A stretch of 11,049 bases of DNA from a bacterium CG2_30_54_10 (GCA_001872985.1 MNYA01000296.1:5409-16457); one strand, 5' to 3'; shown: positions 1 through 8,034, numbered from the stretch's first letter. Numbers and translations: made by a program. Notes: generated by a model not told the origin, from the sequence alone.

Positions 1-56
1 TTCGATCTTCAATCTTCAATCTTCAATCTTCGATTCTCGATTCTCGATCCTTAATC
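1..56. repeat. Heptanucleotide tandem repeat downstream of lepA
   Basis: About eight head-to-tail 7-bp units fill the first 56 bases, with variants TTCGATC, TTCAATC (three times), TTCGATT, CTCGATT, CTCGATC and CTTAATC. The last unit overlaps the lepA stop codon (51-53), so the array abuts the 3' end of the operon. It probably continues beyond the window edge. There are no spacers, so it is a short-sequence tandem repeat and not a CRISPR. Seven-base tandem arrays between genes are known in several bacterial groups, for example filamentous cyanobacteria. The period is not a multiple of three and the array carries no open gene. No hairpin terminator for the operon is visible in the bases present. 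Confidence 0.9.
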
Positions 57-1850
57 TTCTGGCCTCAGGACGGCCATAAAGGCTTCCTGTGGAATCTCGA
101 CCCGTCCGACCATCTTCATGCGCTTCTTTCCTTCCTTTTGCTTTTCGAGGAGCTTGCGCTTTCGACTTATGTCGCCGCCGTAGCACTTGGCGATAACATC
201 CTTGCGAAAGGGCGGGATGTTCTCTCTGGCGATGATCTTCGCACCAATCGCCGCCTGCAGCGGGATCGGGAATTGATGGCGGGGAATCAGCTTCCGAAGT
301 TTCTCGATAACGAACCGACCGCGCTGTACTGCCCGATCCTGGTGGCACATGAATGAAAGGGCATCGACAGGCTCGCTGTTCACAAGGATATCAACCCTTG
401 AAATGGAGGCTTCCCTGTAGCCGATGTGTTCGTAATCCATTGATGCGTATCCGCGTGTCCGGCTTTTCAGTTTGTCGTAGAAATCGACGATTATCTCAGA
501 AAGCGGAAGGTCGAACGACAGAAAGATACGGTTTTCCGAGATGAACTCCATTTTTCTCATTACTCCGCGTCGATCCTGGCATAGATCCATCATGGTGCCT
601 ATGAATTCCTTTGGAAGGAACATCGTAGCGGTCACAAAGGGTTCCCGGATTTCCTTGATTCCGGTGGTGGGCGGCAGCTTTGCCGGGGAATCGATTTCGA
701 TTACCTCATCGTTCATTTTCATGATTTGGTAGACGACATTGGGAGAGGTCGTCACCAGATTGAGGCCGAATTCGCGTTCGAGCCGTTCCTGGACGATTTC
801 CATGTGGAGGAGGCCGAGGAATCCGGATCGGAAGCCGAATCCGAGTGCAAGGGAATTTTCGGGAGTGAACGAAAAGCTGGAGTCGTTCAGGGAAAGTTTT
901 TCGAGCGCATTGCGGAGCTCATCGAAATCATTTGCTTCGACCGGGTAAAGGCCGCAGTAAACCATCTGCTTGGCTTGCTTGAAACCCGGGATAGGCTCAA
1001 CCTTGCCCTTGCCTTCGTGGATCAGAGTGTCGCCAACGCGGACCAGCCCCATCTCCTTGATGGTCGCGCAAAAATAACCGACGCAGCCGGCAGCGAGCTC
1101 TTTTTCGGCGACCGGCTTTGGGGTGAATACACCTGTCTCGATGACCTCGAAGGCGGTTTGGTTCGAAAAGAATCTGATCCGGTCTCCGGCTTTAAGGCGT
1201 CCATCGAGCAGACGACAGTAGACGACGACTCCTTTATAGGAATCGTATTTGGCGTCGAAAATGAGAGCCCGAAGAGGAGCTGCAAGGTCGCCGCGCGGCG
1301 GGGGAACGCGCTTGACAATGGCTTCCAGAAGTTCGGGGACACCGGTTCCTTCTTTGGCCGAGCAGAGAATAGCGTCGGAACAATCGATTCCGATAAGGGA
1401 TTCGATTTCCTTTTTGACCCGCTCCGGATCGGCGGAAGGAAGATCGATCTTGTTGATGACCGGGATGATCTCGAGATCCTGGGCAAGCGCCATGGTCACG
1501 TTGGCCATGGTTTGGGCTTCGACGCCTTGTGTTGCATCAACTACCAGAATCGCACCTTCGCAAGCAGCGATCGAACGGGACACTTCATAGGAAAAGTCGA
1601 CGTGGCCAGGGGTGTCGATCAGGTTGTAAATGTATTCCTGACCCGATTTCGAATGATAGAACATTCGGACGGCCTGGGCTTTGATCGTAATTCCGCGCTC
1701 CCGCTCCAGGTCCATGGAGTCGAGGAGTTGTTCGCGCATTTCGCGCTTGCTGACGGTATTGGTAAATTCCAGGATGCGGTCGGCGAGAGTCGATTTGCCG
1801 TGGTCGATGTGTGCGATGATGCAGAAGTTACGAACGAAATCCTGTGACAA
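51..1850 (-). CDS. lepA: Elongation factor 4 (LepA), ribosomal back-translocase GTPase
   Basis: This is a translational GTPase that binds the ribosome, acts on stalled or mis-set elongation complexes and affects initiation and ribosome assembly. The 599-residue length is normal for the family. The P-loop AHIDHGKST is at residues 13-21, the RGITI switch at 52-56, DTPGH at 79-83 and NKID at 133-136. The LepA-specific C-terminal domain ends in the characteristic [14 protein letters not shown] tract followed by an IPQEAF motif, so EF-G, BipA and other relatives are excluded. The start is TTG at 1850, with AGGAG six bases upstream. That ribosome binding site overlaps the TAG stop of the preceding NHL gene (9 bp gap), which suggests coupled translation. 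It is the last gene of the minus-strand unit. All GTPase motifs are intact. Confidence 0.98.
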   Translation of the reverse strand: MSQDFVRNFCIIAHIDHGKSTLADRILEFTNTVSKREMREQLLDSMDLERERGITIKAQAVRMFYHSKSGQEYIYNLIDTPGHVDFSYEVSRSIAACEGAILVVDATQGVEAQTMANVTMALAQDLEIIPVINKIDLPSADPERVKKEIESLIGIDCSDAILCSAKEGTGVPELLEAIVKRVPPPRGDLAAPLRALIFDAKYDSYKGVVVYCRLLDGRLKAGDRIRFFSNQTAFEVIETGVFTPKPVAEKELAAGCVGYFCATIKEMGLVRVGDTLIHEGKGKVEPIPGFKQAKQMVYCGLYPVEANDFDELRNALEKLSLNDSSFSFTPENSLALGFGFRSGFLGLLHMEIVQERLEREFGLNLVTTSPNVVYQIMKMNDEVIEIDSPAKLPPTTGIKEIREPFVTATMFLPKEFIGTMMDLCQDRRGVMRKMEFISENRIFLSFDLPLSEIIVDFYDKLKSRTRGYASMDYEHIGYREASISRVDILVNSEPVDALSFMCHQDRAVQRGRFVIEKLRKLIPRHQFPIPLQAAIGAKIIARENIPPFRKDVIAKCYGGDISRKRKLLEKQKEGKKRMKMVGRVEIPQEAFMAVLRPED

Positions 1851-1859
1851 TGCGGGCTC

Positions 1860-3359
1860 CTAGGGGTGACCGAACACCAGTTTGTTGAATGTTGTTCGCG
1901 CGACCCAGGAAAGGATCAACGCGGCGATCACGCCCATGATGCCAAAAGCCAGCTTGACTATCAAGTACCGATTCTCGGCCCAGAAAATTGCATCGAGTTT
2001 TTTCGGAACCAGGGGGTCATTCGGTTGGTAGATCAAAACCCGCCGGAAGAACTCCTCGGATTTGTCGAAATCAGCTTTTTGGAAGGAACGGTCGCCGAAA
2101 AAATGGAGGGCGTTCACCATCAGGGAAGATGCCTCCCGGTTGTTTGGGTGAAGGTTCAGAACCTGCTCGATGAGTGAGAAGGCCTCATCCCAATGGTCGG
2201 TTTTCGCAAATGATTCGGCTTCGCGGAGGAGCACAATGGCTTTTCCGGGCTTGAAGAAATGGACGCGGTTGTTGCCCTGGTCGGCGACAACCAGGGTGTC
2301 CAGCTTAACCAGCGCCAACCCGCGAGGACTCAGGAGCTTTCCCGGACCGGTTCCGCGCCTGATCGGGTAGTTACGAATCAGGATTCCCCTTGGATTCACC
2401 TCTACGATGCGGTTGTTGCCTGAATCAGAAAGCATTATGTTGCCATCGAGGGAGGGACAAAAGTATGACGGCTGATTGAGCTCGCCTTTGTCGTTCCCCA
2501 GGACGCCGTACCGCCAAACCAGAGCGCCGGTCAGATTCCAGCAGACGATCTGATTGTAGGCCGGGTAGGAGACAAGAAGGTTGCCATCGATGTCCCAGAA
2601 CACGCCGCGCGGCCGGATGTCGCGAAGGCCGGCTTTTTTGGTTTCCTCTTTGTAATGGATCTCCCGAACACTTTTTCCGGAGGGGCTGAAAATCTGCACT
2701 CTCTTGTTTCCCCAATCGGCCACTGCCAAAAAGCCATCGGATCGGATATCGATGTCCATGGGGGTGTCGAACAAGCCCTGTTGGCGCCCACGTTGGCCGA
2801 ACTCGCCAAGCGCTTTTCCATCAGCGAAGCGGAAAATGTAGATTTTGTGGATTTCAGAACACGAGACCCAAAGACGGCCGGATTTGTCAAGGGCCAACCC
2901 GACAGGTTTTCCAAGAGTGATGGTCATCGAAGCGCCTTCACCATACCAAACAAACCCGCTTTCCCCGGAGGGAGCTACCACTGTTTTCTTGTCGGCCGGC
3001 ACCTTCTTATCTCCGGGTTTGTCCGATGATTTCGGGGCGTGCTTGGCTTTATGGCCGCGGCCCGGGCGCTCATCTCCGGGGGGTGGAAGATCGACGCCGT
3101 TGTTCTTTGATGAGATAAACCGGGCGAAGGAACCATCGGCTTTCAGGATCTGCACACGGTTGTTTTTCTGATCCGCCACGATTATCTCACCGGCAGGACC
3201 CAGGATCAAATCCTCGGGGGCGATAAACTCAAGTTCGGCCTTGCCTTCGTAGCCCTTGGTGACGAACTCGGAAAATTCAAGGGAATGAACCGCGGAGGTT
3301 AGCGCAAGCACCGCAACAACGACAAGAAGCGAAGTCCGCAGGATCTTTGTGGCGCTCAT
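1860..3359 (-). CDS. Secreted six-bladed NHL-repeat protein with TPR-like region and C-terminal membrane anchor
   Basis: The protein has 499 residues. It opens with a Sec signal peptide (about 1-26, hydrophobic LLVVVAVLALTSA core). Six NHL-type blades follow, each with a P-x-[DG]-[LIV] start and most with an NNRV/NKRV-type turn, starting near residues 48, 154, 205, 250, 300 and 345. This is the number expected for a closed NHL beta-propeller. Between blades 1 and 2 (about 90-133) lies a Pro/Lys/Asp-rich basic insert that is probably disordered. Residues 374-465 are helical and resemble two TPR units (a DEAFSLIEQVLNLHPNN segment and an EEFFRRVLIYQPND segment). A single membrane segment at about 468-488 leaves a short tail. 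I infer an extracytoplasmic, membrane-tethered propeller that binds protein, glycan or ligand; no catalytic residues are recognisable. ATG lies 2 bp after the VanW gene stop. The substrate and role are unknown. Confidence 0.85.
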   Translation of the reverse strand: MSATKILRTSLLVVVAVLALTSAVHSLEFSEFVTKGYEGKAELEFIAPEDLILGPAGEIIVADQKNNRVQILKADGSFARFISSKNNGVDLPPPGDERPGRGHKAKHAPKSSDKPGDKKVPADKKTVVAPSGESGFVWYGEGASMTITLGKPVGLALDKSGRLWVSCSEIHKIYIFRFADGKALGEFGQRGRQQGLFDTPMDIDIRSDGFLAVADWGNKRVQIFSPSGKSVREIHYKEETKKAGLRDIRPRGVFWDIDGNLLVSYPAYNQIVCWNLTGALVWRYGVLGNDKGELNQPSYFCPSLDGNIMLSDSGNNRIVEVNPRGILIRNYPIRRGTGPGKLLSPRGLALVKLDTLVVADQGNNRVHFFKPGKAIVLLREAESFAKTDHWDEAFSLIEQVLNLHPNNREASSLMVNALHFFGDRSFQKADFDKSEEFFRRVLIYQPNDPLVPKKLDAIFWAENRYLIVKLAFGIMGVIAALILSWVARTTFNKLVFGHP

Positions 3360-3361
3360 TT

Positions 3362-4666
3362 TTAATTCTTCTCTTCCTCGATACGAGGGAAGGTGAGGTA
3401 ATTATCCTTGCTCAGGGGTTCTTCCCTTGCGACACCCTTGATCGTAACCGACCGGTAGGCCTCCACGGTGTAACCGGTGATCCCTGGCTGGATGACCCGC
3501 TTCTCGCCTGGCTTCAGGCTGGAGTTCTTGCGGGTCTGAGTTTGAAACGGGTGGGCAACCTCGTTGCGGGTTGAAAGTTCAACCTTCCCGAACGGCCGGC
3601 GCTCGGCATACAAAGCCGCATGGATTGAGCCTTTCCCGGCCCGAACGGACAAAAGAATGGGAACCGAGAGAGGGTTCACGAAACGGAAATCCTTGCTTCC
3701 CCAGGATACCGCGGCGTCAAGACCACGCTGAGCGTAGGAAATTCCTTCGTAAATTGAATGGTTGTGCCGCTCTACAATTTTCATGTTTGCGAGAAGGGCC
3801 GCACTGTAGAGGGATGTGCTTACTTGGCAGATGCCTCCCCCCAGGCCGGGGATAATCTTGCCATTGGAAATGACGCCGGCGTTGCAGAAACCGGCTTTTC
3901 TGGATCTTTGTCCGACTACGCGGTTGAAGCCGAACTCCTCGCCGGGCTGCAGGATCAACCCGTCGATTTTTTCCGCGGCAATGCGGAGATTCAGGTTCCT
4001 ATTGTCATCGTCGATGTGGTCTTTGTGGAGAGTTTCGGCTTGCGAAAGGCATTCCCGGAAACCCAGCTTGCCAGATAAACTTGCAAAGGTTTCAAGGGAA
4101 GAGTTCTCTTTTTTCAGGACGGGGATCTTCACGGCTCCGACCTTTCGGGCCTTAATTGCTCCTTCGAGAAGATACCTGAGTGTTCCCTCTCGGTCGATTA
4201 TCTCACCCGAAACTCCGCGGATGATTTTTCTGGGGTTTCCTTTTTTGTCGGTTTTAAGCTGCGCGGCCTTGAGACCGGTCATTGCGGGAAGCTCTGGGAT
4301 TCCCTGGACGAGAGATTTCGCCAGCTCGTTGTCCAGGATGGCCGTGTGGGAACCGGCTTTGGCGTCAGCGTTGGCAGCCGCAGCACCAGTGACAGCACCG
4401 GCGGAAACGTGGGATTTGATCAAGGGAACCTTTCCCAGGTTGAAACTCTGGGAATCCAACTGGAAAACGACTTCGAGTTCTTCCGTCACAGGTGCTTGTT
4501 GGGAGGTGGTCATGATTCCCTCCGGGTGTTGCTGAGCAGCCGCTTCCCCGGCGGGAACCGGTTTCGTTCCTGACCCTTTTTGCAGCTTCAAAATTCCCCA
4601 GAAAACGAAGGCCAGGAAAGCATACAGTAAGATAATTCCTAAGAAAGTTGCCGCGATCTTGCGCAT
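3362..4666 (-). CDS. VanW-family envelope protein with G5-like C-terminus
   Basis: The 434-residue protein has an uncleaved N-terminal membrane anchor (about 5-27) and a low-complexity Ala-rich linker near 90-105, so it is probably extracytoplasmic. The VanW domain spans roughly 222-352, with N-L-R at the start, a GEEFGFN motif near 243, and the signature GLGGGICQVSTSLY around 274-287. The last 55 or so residues (SSLKPGEKRVIQPG, then an EAYRSV strand) look like a G5-type beta domain that often follows VanW. VanW was named for its place in some vancomycin-resistance clusters, but its biochemical function is not settled. No van resistance genes are here, so a resistance role should not be assumed. 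The region at about 50-200 is unassigned. It starts with ATG 24 bp after gpsA, with GGAG 11 bases upstream. Confidence 0.88.
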   Translation of the reverse strand: MRKIAATFLGIILLYAFLAFVFWGILKLQKGSGTKPVPAGEAAAQQHPEGIMTTSQQAPVTEELEVVFQLDSQSFNLGKVPLIKSHVSAGAVTGAAAANADAKAGSHTAILDNELAKSLVQGIPELPAMTGLKAAQLKTDKKGNPRKIIRGVSGEIIDREGTLRYLLEGAIKARKVGAVKIPVLKKENSSLETFASLSGKLGFRECLSQAETLHKDHIDDDNRNLNLRIAAEKIDGLILQPGEEFGFNRVVGQRSRKAGFCNAGVISNGKIIPGLGGGICQVSTSLYSAALLANMKIVERHNHSIYEGISYAQRGLDAAVSWGSKDFRFVNPLSVPILLSVRAGKGSIHAALYAERRPFGKVELSTRNEVAHPFQTQTRKNSSLKPGEKRVIQPGITGYTVEAYRSVTIKGVAREEPLSKDNYLTFPRIEEEKN

Positions 4667-4690
4667 TCCTAATTACGCTCCGATGCTACA

Positions 4691-5701
4691 TTACTCATTT
4701 TCATCCTTCAGGGAGCGGCTCATGAGGTTGCGGGCTGCTTCCCTGGGGGAGAGGTTGTCAAAAAGAACCCTGCATATCTCTTCGGTAATCGGGAGCGGAA
4801 TGGTTAGCCTTTTTCCCCATTCTTGTGCCATCCGCGCAGTTTCGACCCCTTCGAATACGACTCTGCCGCGACCGGCGACGTCGGAAAAATTTTCACCGCG
4901 CGACAGCGCCACGCCGAGTTGATGGTTTCGAGAAAGAGGTGAAGCTGCGGTGGCCATCAGATCACCCAGTCCGGAAAGTCCGTAGAAAGTCTGGGGTCGG
5001 CCTCCAAGGCGAGTTCCAAGGCGTACCATTTCGTGCAGCCCTCGTGTAAGGTAAGCAGCTTTGGCATTATCTCCGAGACCCAGGCCATCGACGATGCCGG
5101 CGCCGATGGCGAAAATATTTTTCAAGGTTCCGCCGAGCTCCACTCCAATCCGGTCTGAATGCCGGTAAACCCGGAAATAGGCAGTCGAGAAAATTTTCTG
5201 GACACTGGATGCGAACTGCTCGTTCGGGCAAGCCACGACGCATGCGCCGATCTTGCCGGAAGCGACCTCGCCGGCAAGATTCGGCCCTGAAAGGATTGCA
5301 ATCTTGTCGTCCGGGGAGTTTTCAATGGTGCCGAGTTCCTCGAGGAGAATCTGTGAAATTCTTGCTCCGGACCCCGATTCCAGGCCCTTGGCAACGTTTA
5401 CGTGGCAGGGAATTTCGCGAAAAAGATGGCGTAGCGGGTGGATGACCGCGCGAAGGTGCGAGGATGGAACGGCAAAAAGAGTCGCTTCAGCATCTTCGAG
5501 GGCATCCTCGATTGAAACCGTCGCTTTGAGATCTTTGGATAGTTCGTGGTCCGGAAGGAAAAATGCATTTCTGGCTTGTTTGCGGATTCCCTCGACCACT
5601 TCGTGCTCACGGGCCCAGAGAGCCACCTGGTGGCCTTTCCGGGCCAGGAGGTCTCCGAGTGTGGTTCCCCAGGCGCCTGCACCGATCACTGCGATTTTCA
5701 C
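4691..5701 (-). CDS. gpsA: Glycerol-3-phosphate dehydrogenase [NAD(P)+]
   Basis: This cytoplasmic enzyme reduces dihydroxyacetone phosphate to sn-glycerol-3-phosphate, the backbone that PlsY acylates in phospholipid synthesis. The 336-residue length is typical. The Rossmann dinucleotide loop GAGAWGT is at 7-13, the conserved VAKGLE at 103-108, LSGPN at 138-142, the catalytic lysine in GGTLKN near 194, GDNAKAA at 210-216, and GLSGLGDL at 241-248 followed by SRN. The start is GTG at 5701, with GAGG seven bases upstream. That ribosome binding site is part of a 9-bp tandem repeat (5705-5760), so repeat copy number or point changes could alter translation. Its neighbour plsY uses its product, which fits a lipid-synthesis pair. 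Confidence 0.97.
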   Translation of the reverse strand: MKIAVIGAGAWGTTLGDLLARKGHQVALWAREHEVVEGIRKQARNAFFLPDHELSKDLKATVSIEDALEDAEATLFAVPSSHLRAVIHPLRHLFREIPCHVNVAKGLESGSGARISQILLEELGTIENSPDDKIAILSGPNLAGEVASGKIGACVVACPNEQFASSVQKIFSTAYFRVYRHSDRIGVELGGTLKNIFAIGAGIVDGLGLGDNAKAAYLTRGLHEMVRLGTRLGGRPQTFYGLSGLGDLMATAASPLSRNHQLGVALSRGENFSDVAGRGRVVFEGVETARMAQEWGKRLTIPLPITEEICRVLFDNLSPREAARNLMSRSLKDENE

Positions 5702-5704
5702 ACA

Positions 5705-5760
5705 CTCACCTCGTTCACCTCGTTCACCTCGCTCACCTCGTTCACCTCGTTCACCTCGTT
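5705..5760. repeat. Six-copy 9-bp tandem repeat carrying Shine-Dalgarno-like cores, upstream of gpsA
   Basis: Six 9-bp units fill 5705-5758: four are TTCACCTCG and two (first and fourth) are CTCACCTCG, with two further matching bases. Read on the gpsA strand, each unit is CGAGGTGA(A/G), so each holds AGGTGA, a match to the 3' end of 16S rRNA. The unit nearest gpsA supplies that gene's ribosome binding site. The array fills over half of the 97-bp plsY-gpsA gap. On the minus strand one frame through it is open and reads Asn-Glu-Val repeatedly, but this belongs to no recognisable protein. There are no spacers, so it is not a CRISPR. Confidence 0.93.
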
Positions 5761-5798
5761 GCTTCCCGATGATAAGCCAACGTCTATCCCTCCCAGAA

Positions 5799-6464
5799 TC
5801 ATTTGGGCGCCTTTATTCTGACTTCCGGCTCTTGACTCCCGGCTTCGGTTCCGTTTAGGGACAGCTCCTTGCCATTTATCAATCGACCGATGTTCGCCCT
5901 GTGCTTGATGATGATGAACGCGGCAATCAGTGATGCAAAAATAGTCAGCGGAAGGTTCCATTCGGGGCCGCCTTCCCCAAATTGAAAAATCATAATCGGA
6001 AGCGCTCCGGCACTGATAATCGAGCCAAGTGAGACAAACCCCGAAACGACCAGAACGGTAAGAAAAATCCCCATGGCGAGTAGCGAGGCTTTGGGGGCCA
6101 GGGCCAGAAAAACTCCAAGCCCCGTGGCCACTCCTTTCCCGCCCCGGAACCTGACCCAGACGGAAAACGTGTGCCCGGAAACAGCGGCCAGCCCCGCGAC
6201 AATCTGTAGGGGAACCACAGCCTCGGGGGTGGATGCGAATTTGGGAGCGATGAGCACTGCGGCCATTCCTTTCAGGATGTCGAGGGAAAGGGTGATCGCG
6301 AACGGAACGCTTCCCAGAACCCGGTGAACGTTGGTAGCCCCCATGTTTCGGCTGCCGCGTTCGAATATGTTGACCCTGTAAACCGCCAGACACAACCAGT
6401 ACGCAGTTGGAATCGAGCCCAGGATGTAACCCAAGAGACAGGCCGAAAGATACGAAAAGCTCAC
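5799..6464 (-). CDS. plsY: Acyl-phosphate:glycerol-3-phosphate acyltransferase
   Basis: PlsY is an integral membrane enzyme that transfers an acyl group from acyl-phosphate to position 1 of glycerol-3-phosphate, giving lysophosphatidic acid. The protein is 221 residues, slightly long because of a polar tail after about 200. Family motifs are present: GSIPTA at 16-21, GSRNMGATN at 37-45, GHTFS at 97-101, RFRGGKGVATGLG at 105-117, and the C-terminal HRANIGRL. At residue 39, Arg stands where Gly is usual (GSGN); I regard this as a tolerated variant. Several hydrophobic segments alternate with these loops, as expected. The start is GTG at 6464, overlapping the der stop as GTGA. No clear ribosome binding site precedes it, so translation probably depends on reinitiation after der. 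Its substrate comes from the adjacent gpsA product. Confidence 0.96.
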   Translation of the reverse strand: MSFSYLSACLLGYILGSIPTAYWLCLAVYRVNIFERGSRNMGATNVHRVLGSVPFAITLSLDILKGMAAVLIAPKFASTPEAVVPLQIVAGLAAVSGHTFSVWVRFRGGKGVATGLGVFLALAPKASLLAMGIFLTVLVVSGFVSLGSIISAGALPIMIFQFGEGGPEWNLPLTIFASLIAAFIIIKHRANIGRLINGKELSLNGTEAGSQEPEVRIKAPK

Positions 6465-7801
6465 TTTTTTTTAATGAGAAGTTTGACCGGCCACCCATCG
6501 AACGGGGTGTCTTCACGGATCCGATTCAAAAGGTATCGCTGATAAGAGAAATGAACGCCATCTGGTTGGTTGCATGAAACCTTGAAAATGATTGGGGGGC
6601 CCGGGAGCTGGTGAAGGGCGGAAAACCTGACGGGCCGCCCGCAACAGGAGGGGGGCGGCTGCATAATCATGGCATCGAAAAGAATGGATTTCAAACGATC
6701 GGTCGGGATTTTCAGCCGGCCCGACTCTTGAACCTGGTCGATGGATTCGAAAACCTTTTGAACCCGAAGGCCGGTTGTGGCTGAGCAAGCGAGGATCGGA
6801 GCGTGTTCCAGAAGGGGAAATTCATCACGAACCGCCTTTTCCAGGGTTTTCCATGTTCGCTCGTGGTTTTCTACTTTGTCCCACTTGTTCCAGAGGATGA
6901 CGCAGGCAGAACCGACATCGATAATCCGGCTGGCGATTCGCTTGTCTTGCTGGGAGATTTCGCCCGCGGAGGCGTCAAGAAGCAGAACCGCGATGTCGGA
7001 TTTCCGAATCGCGGCGAGGGTTCTGAATCCAGAGAAAAATTCTACCGAGTCTTTCTGCCGGGCGGGACGACGCATTCCAGCGGTGTCGATGAACCGATAG
7101 ACTTTCCCGTTTCTTTCATGAGTGAATACGATCGTGTCGCGGGTCGTCCCCGGCGCGTCGTCGACAATCGTGCGCTCCTGGCCGATCAGGCGATTAAATA
7201 ATGAGGATTTTCCGACGTTCGGCCTGCCAACGATGGCGACACGACTGGAGCCGTCGTCCGGTTCAGCTTCGCCATCGGCATTTGCTTCGGGTTCGCGGGG
7301 AAATGGCTTTACAACGGCATCCAATAGCTCGGCGACTCCATGACCGTGAGTCGTCGAGATGGGGTAAATCGGATCGATTCCGAGGGAATAGAATTCGGCC
7401 AGATCGGACTCGTTATCGGGGTTGTCGAGTTTGTTGACCGCCACATATACCGGTTTTGGCCCGCACTTTCTTCGCAGTAGATTGAGAATTGTCCGGTCAT
7501 CGGGAAACAAGCCCTGTCTCGAATCGCACGTCAGAATAACTGCGTCGGCTTCTGAAAGGGCGAATTCGACCTGCGCCCGGATGGCTTTTTGCAAGGGCTG
7601 TGAATCATCGGGGTCGAGCCCCCCGGTGTCGATGACATTGAAATGACGGCCATTCCAGCGGCCTTCAGCATAGTTTCGGTCGCGGGTGACACCGGGAGTC
7701 GGGTCGACAATCGCATGCCGATAACCTACAATCCGGTTCAGGAGCGAGGATTTTCCGACATTGGGACGACCAACGATAGCAATGGTAGGAATGTTTGCCA
7801 T
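6461..7801 (-). CDS. der: Ribosome assembly GTPase Der (EngA)
   Basis: Der has two tandem GTPase domains and a KH-like domain and acts in assembly of the 50S ribosomal subunit. The 446-residue form is normal. Domain 1 has GRPNVGKSS at 11-19, DTGG at 58-61 and NKLD at 123-126. An acidic linker (about 170-185) leads to domain 2 with a second GRPNVGKSS at 192-200, DTAGM at 239-243 and NKWD near 296. The KH-like part ends in GWPVKLLIKKK, a family-typical lysine tail. I chose ATG at 7801. GGAG lies six bases upstream, the family begins with a hydrophobic strand before the first P-loop, and a strong promoter lies at 7821-7849. The open frame extends upstream to 7966, but that would place the promoter inside the gene. 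It is first gene of the six-gene unit and its stop overlaps plsY by 4 bp. Confidence 0.97.
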   Translation of the reverse strand: MANIPTIAIVGRPNVGKSSLLNRIVGYRHAIVDPTPGVTRDRNYAEGRWNGRHFNVIDTGGLDPDDSQPLQKAIRAQVEFALSEADAVILTCDSRQGLFPDDRTILNLLRRKCGPKPVYVAVNKLDNPDNESDLAEFYSLGIDPIYPISTTHGHGVAELLDAVVKPFPREPEANADGEAEPDDGSSRVAIVGRPNVGKSSLFNRLIGQERTIVDDAPGTTRDTIVFTHERNGKVYRFIDTAGMRRPARQKDSVEFFSGFRTLAAIRKSDIAVLLLDASAGEISQQDKRIASRIIDVGSACVILWNKWDKVENHERTWKTLEKAVRDEFPLLEHAPILACSATTGLRVQKVFESIDQVQESGRLKIPTDRLKSILFDAMIMQPPPSCCGRPVRFSALHQLPGPPIIFKVSCNQPDGVHFSYQRYLLNRIREDTPFDGWPVKLLIKKK

Positions 7802-7820
7802 GGGATTCTCCAGACAGGCC

Positions 7821-7849
7821 ATTCTAGCATTTTCGCTTGGTTCCGTCAA
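7821..7849 (-). promoter_or_regulatory. Sigma-70-type promoter of the der operon
   Basis: On the minus strand, TTGACG (7844-7849) is followed by a 17-bp spacer and TAGAAT (7821-7826), with TGC directly before the -10 box (extended -10). The predicted transcript starts near 7814, leaving a leader of about 13 bases that holds the GGAG site (7808-7811) and the der ATG at 7801. Both boxes match consensus at five of six positions with ideal spacing. It should drive the whole der-to-lepA unit, since no other strong promoter was noticed within it. Confidence 0.82.
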
Positions 7850-7976
7850 TGGAATGCTCGATTCCATGCGAGTTTTCTGCATGCCGACGTCGACTCCACA
7901 AGAATTTCCGAATTGAAACGATTTGCCTTTTGTCATGACCGGGCCAATCTTTATCGCTGATGTCAAACCTGCTTGA

Positions 7977-8005
7977 TTGACACAGGTCCGCCTATCTGCT
8001 AACCT
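7977..8005 (+). promoter_or_regulatory. Candidate promoter of the zinc-ribbon/TPM gene pair
   Basis: A perfect TTGACA (7977-7982) is followed by a 17-bp spacer and TAACCT (8000-8005). The -10 box is weak but is preceded by TGC (extended -10). The start would fall near 8012, about 23 bases before the GTG at 8035. The -35 box forms an inverted repeat with TGTCAA at 7961-7966 (10-bp spacer), which could be chance or an operator. It points away from the der promoter, so 7802-8034 is a divergent control region. Confidence 0.6.
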
Positions 8006-8034
8006 TTGGCAATCAAGCTGGAAGGGGTGATTCA

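Noticed and set aside
726..1847. Long 373-residue plus-strand open frame opposite lepA
   Set aside because: It lies wholly inside lepA, which has all family motifs. The frame has no recognisable domain and is an antisense shadow.
3362..4666. Vancomycin-resistance locus suggested by VanW
   Set aside because: VanW domains are widespread outside resistance clusters, and no vanH, vanA/B, vanX or vanRS genes are present.
5705..5760. CRISPR array
   Set aside because: Units are contiguous 9-mers with no spacers and no cas genes nearby; the same applies to the 7-mer array at 1-56.
5698..6516. Minus-strand 272-residue open frame ending in Asn-Glu-Val repeats
   Set aside because: It overlaps plsY and the der end in another frame. 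The repeats come from the 9-bp tandem array, and there is no sign of a real protein.
7802..7966. Upstream extension of der to a start at 7966
   Set aside because: The extra 55 residues do not match the family, and the extended -10 promoter and GGAG site place the start at 7801.
7938..7966. Second minus-strand promoter from TTGACA at 7961-7966
   Set aside because: No acceptable -10 box lies 16-18 bp downstream; the site at 7821-7849 is far better.
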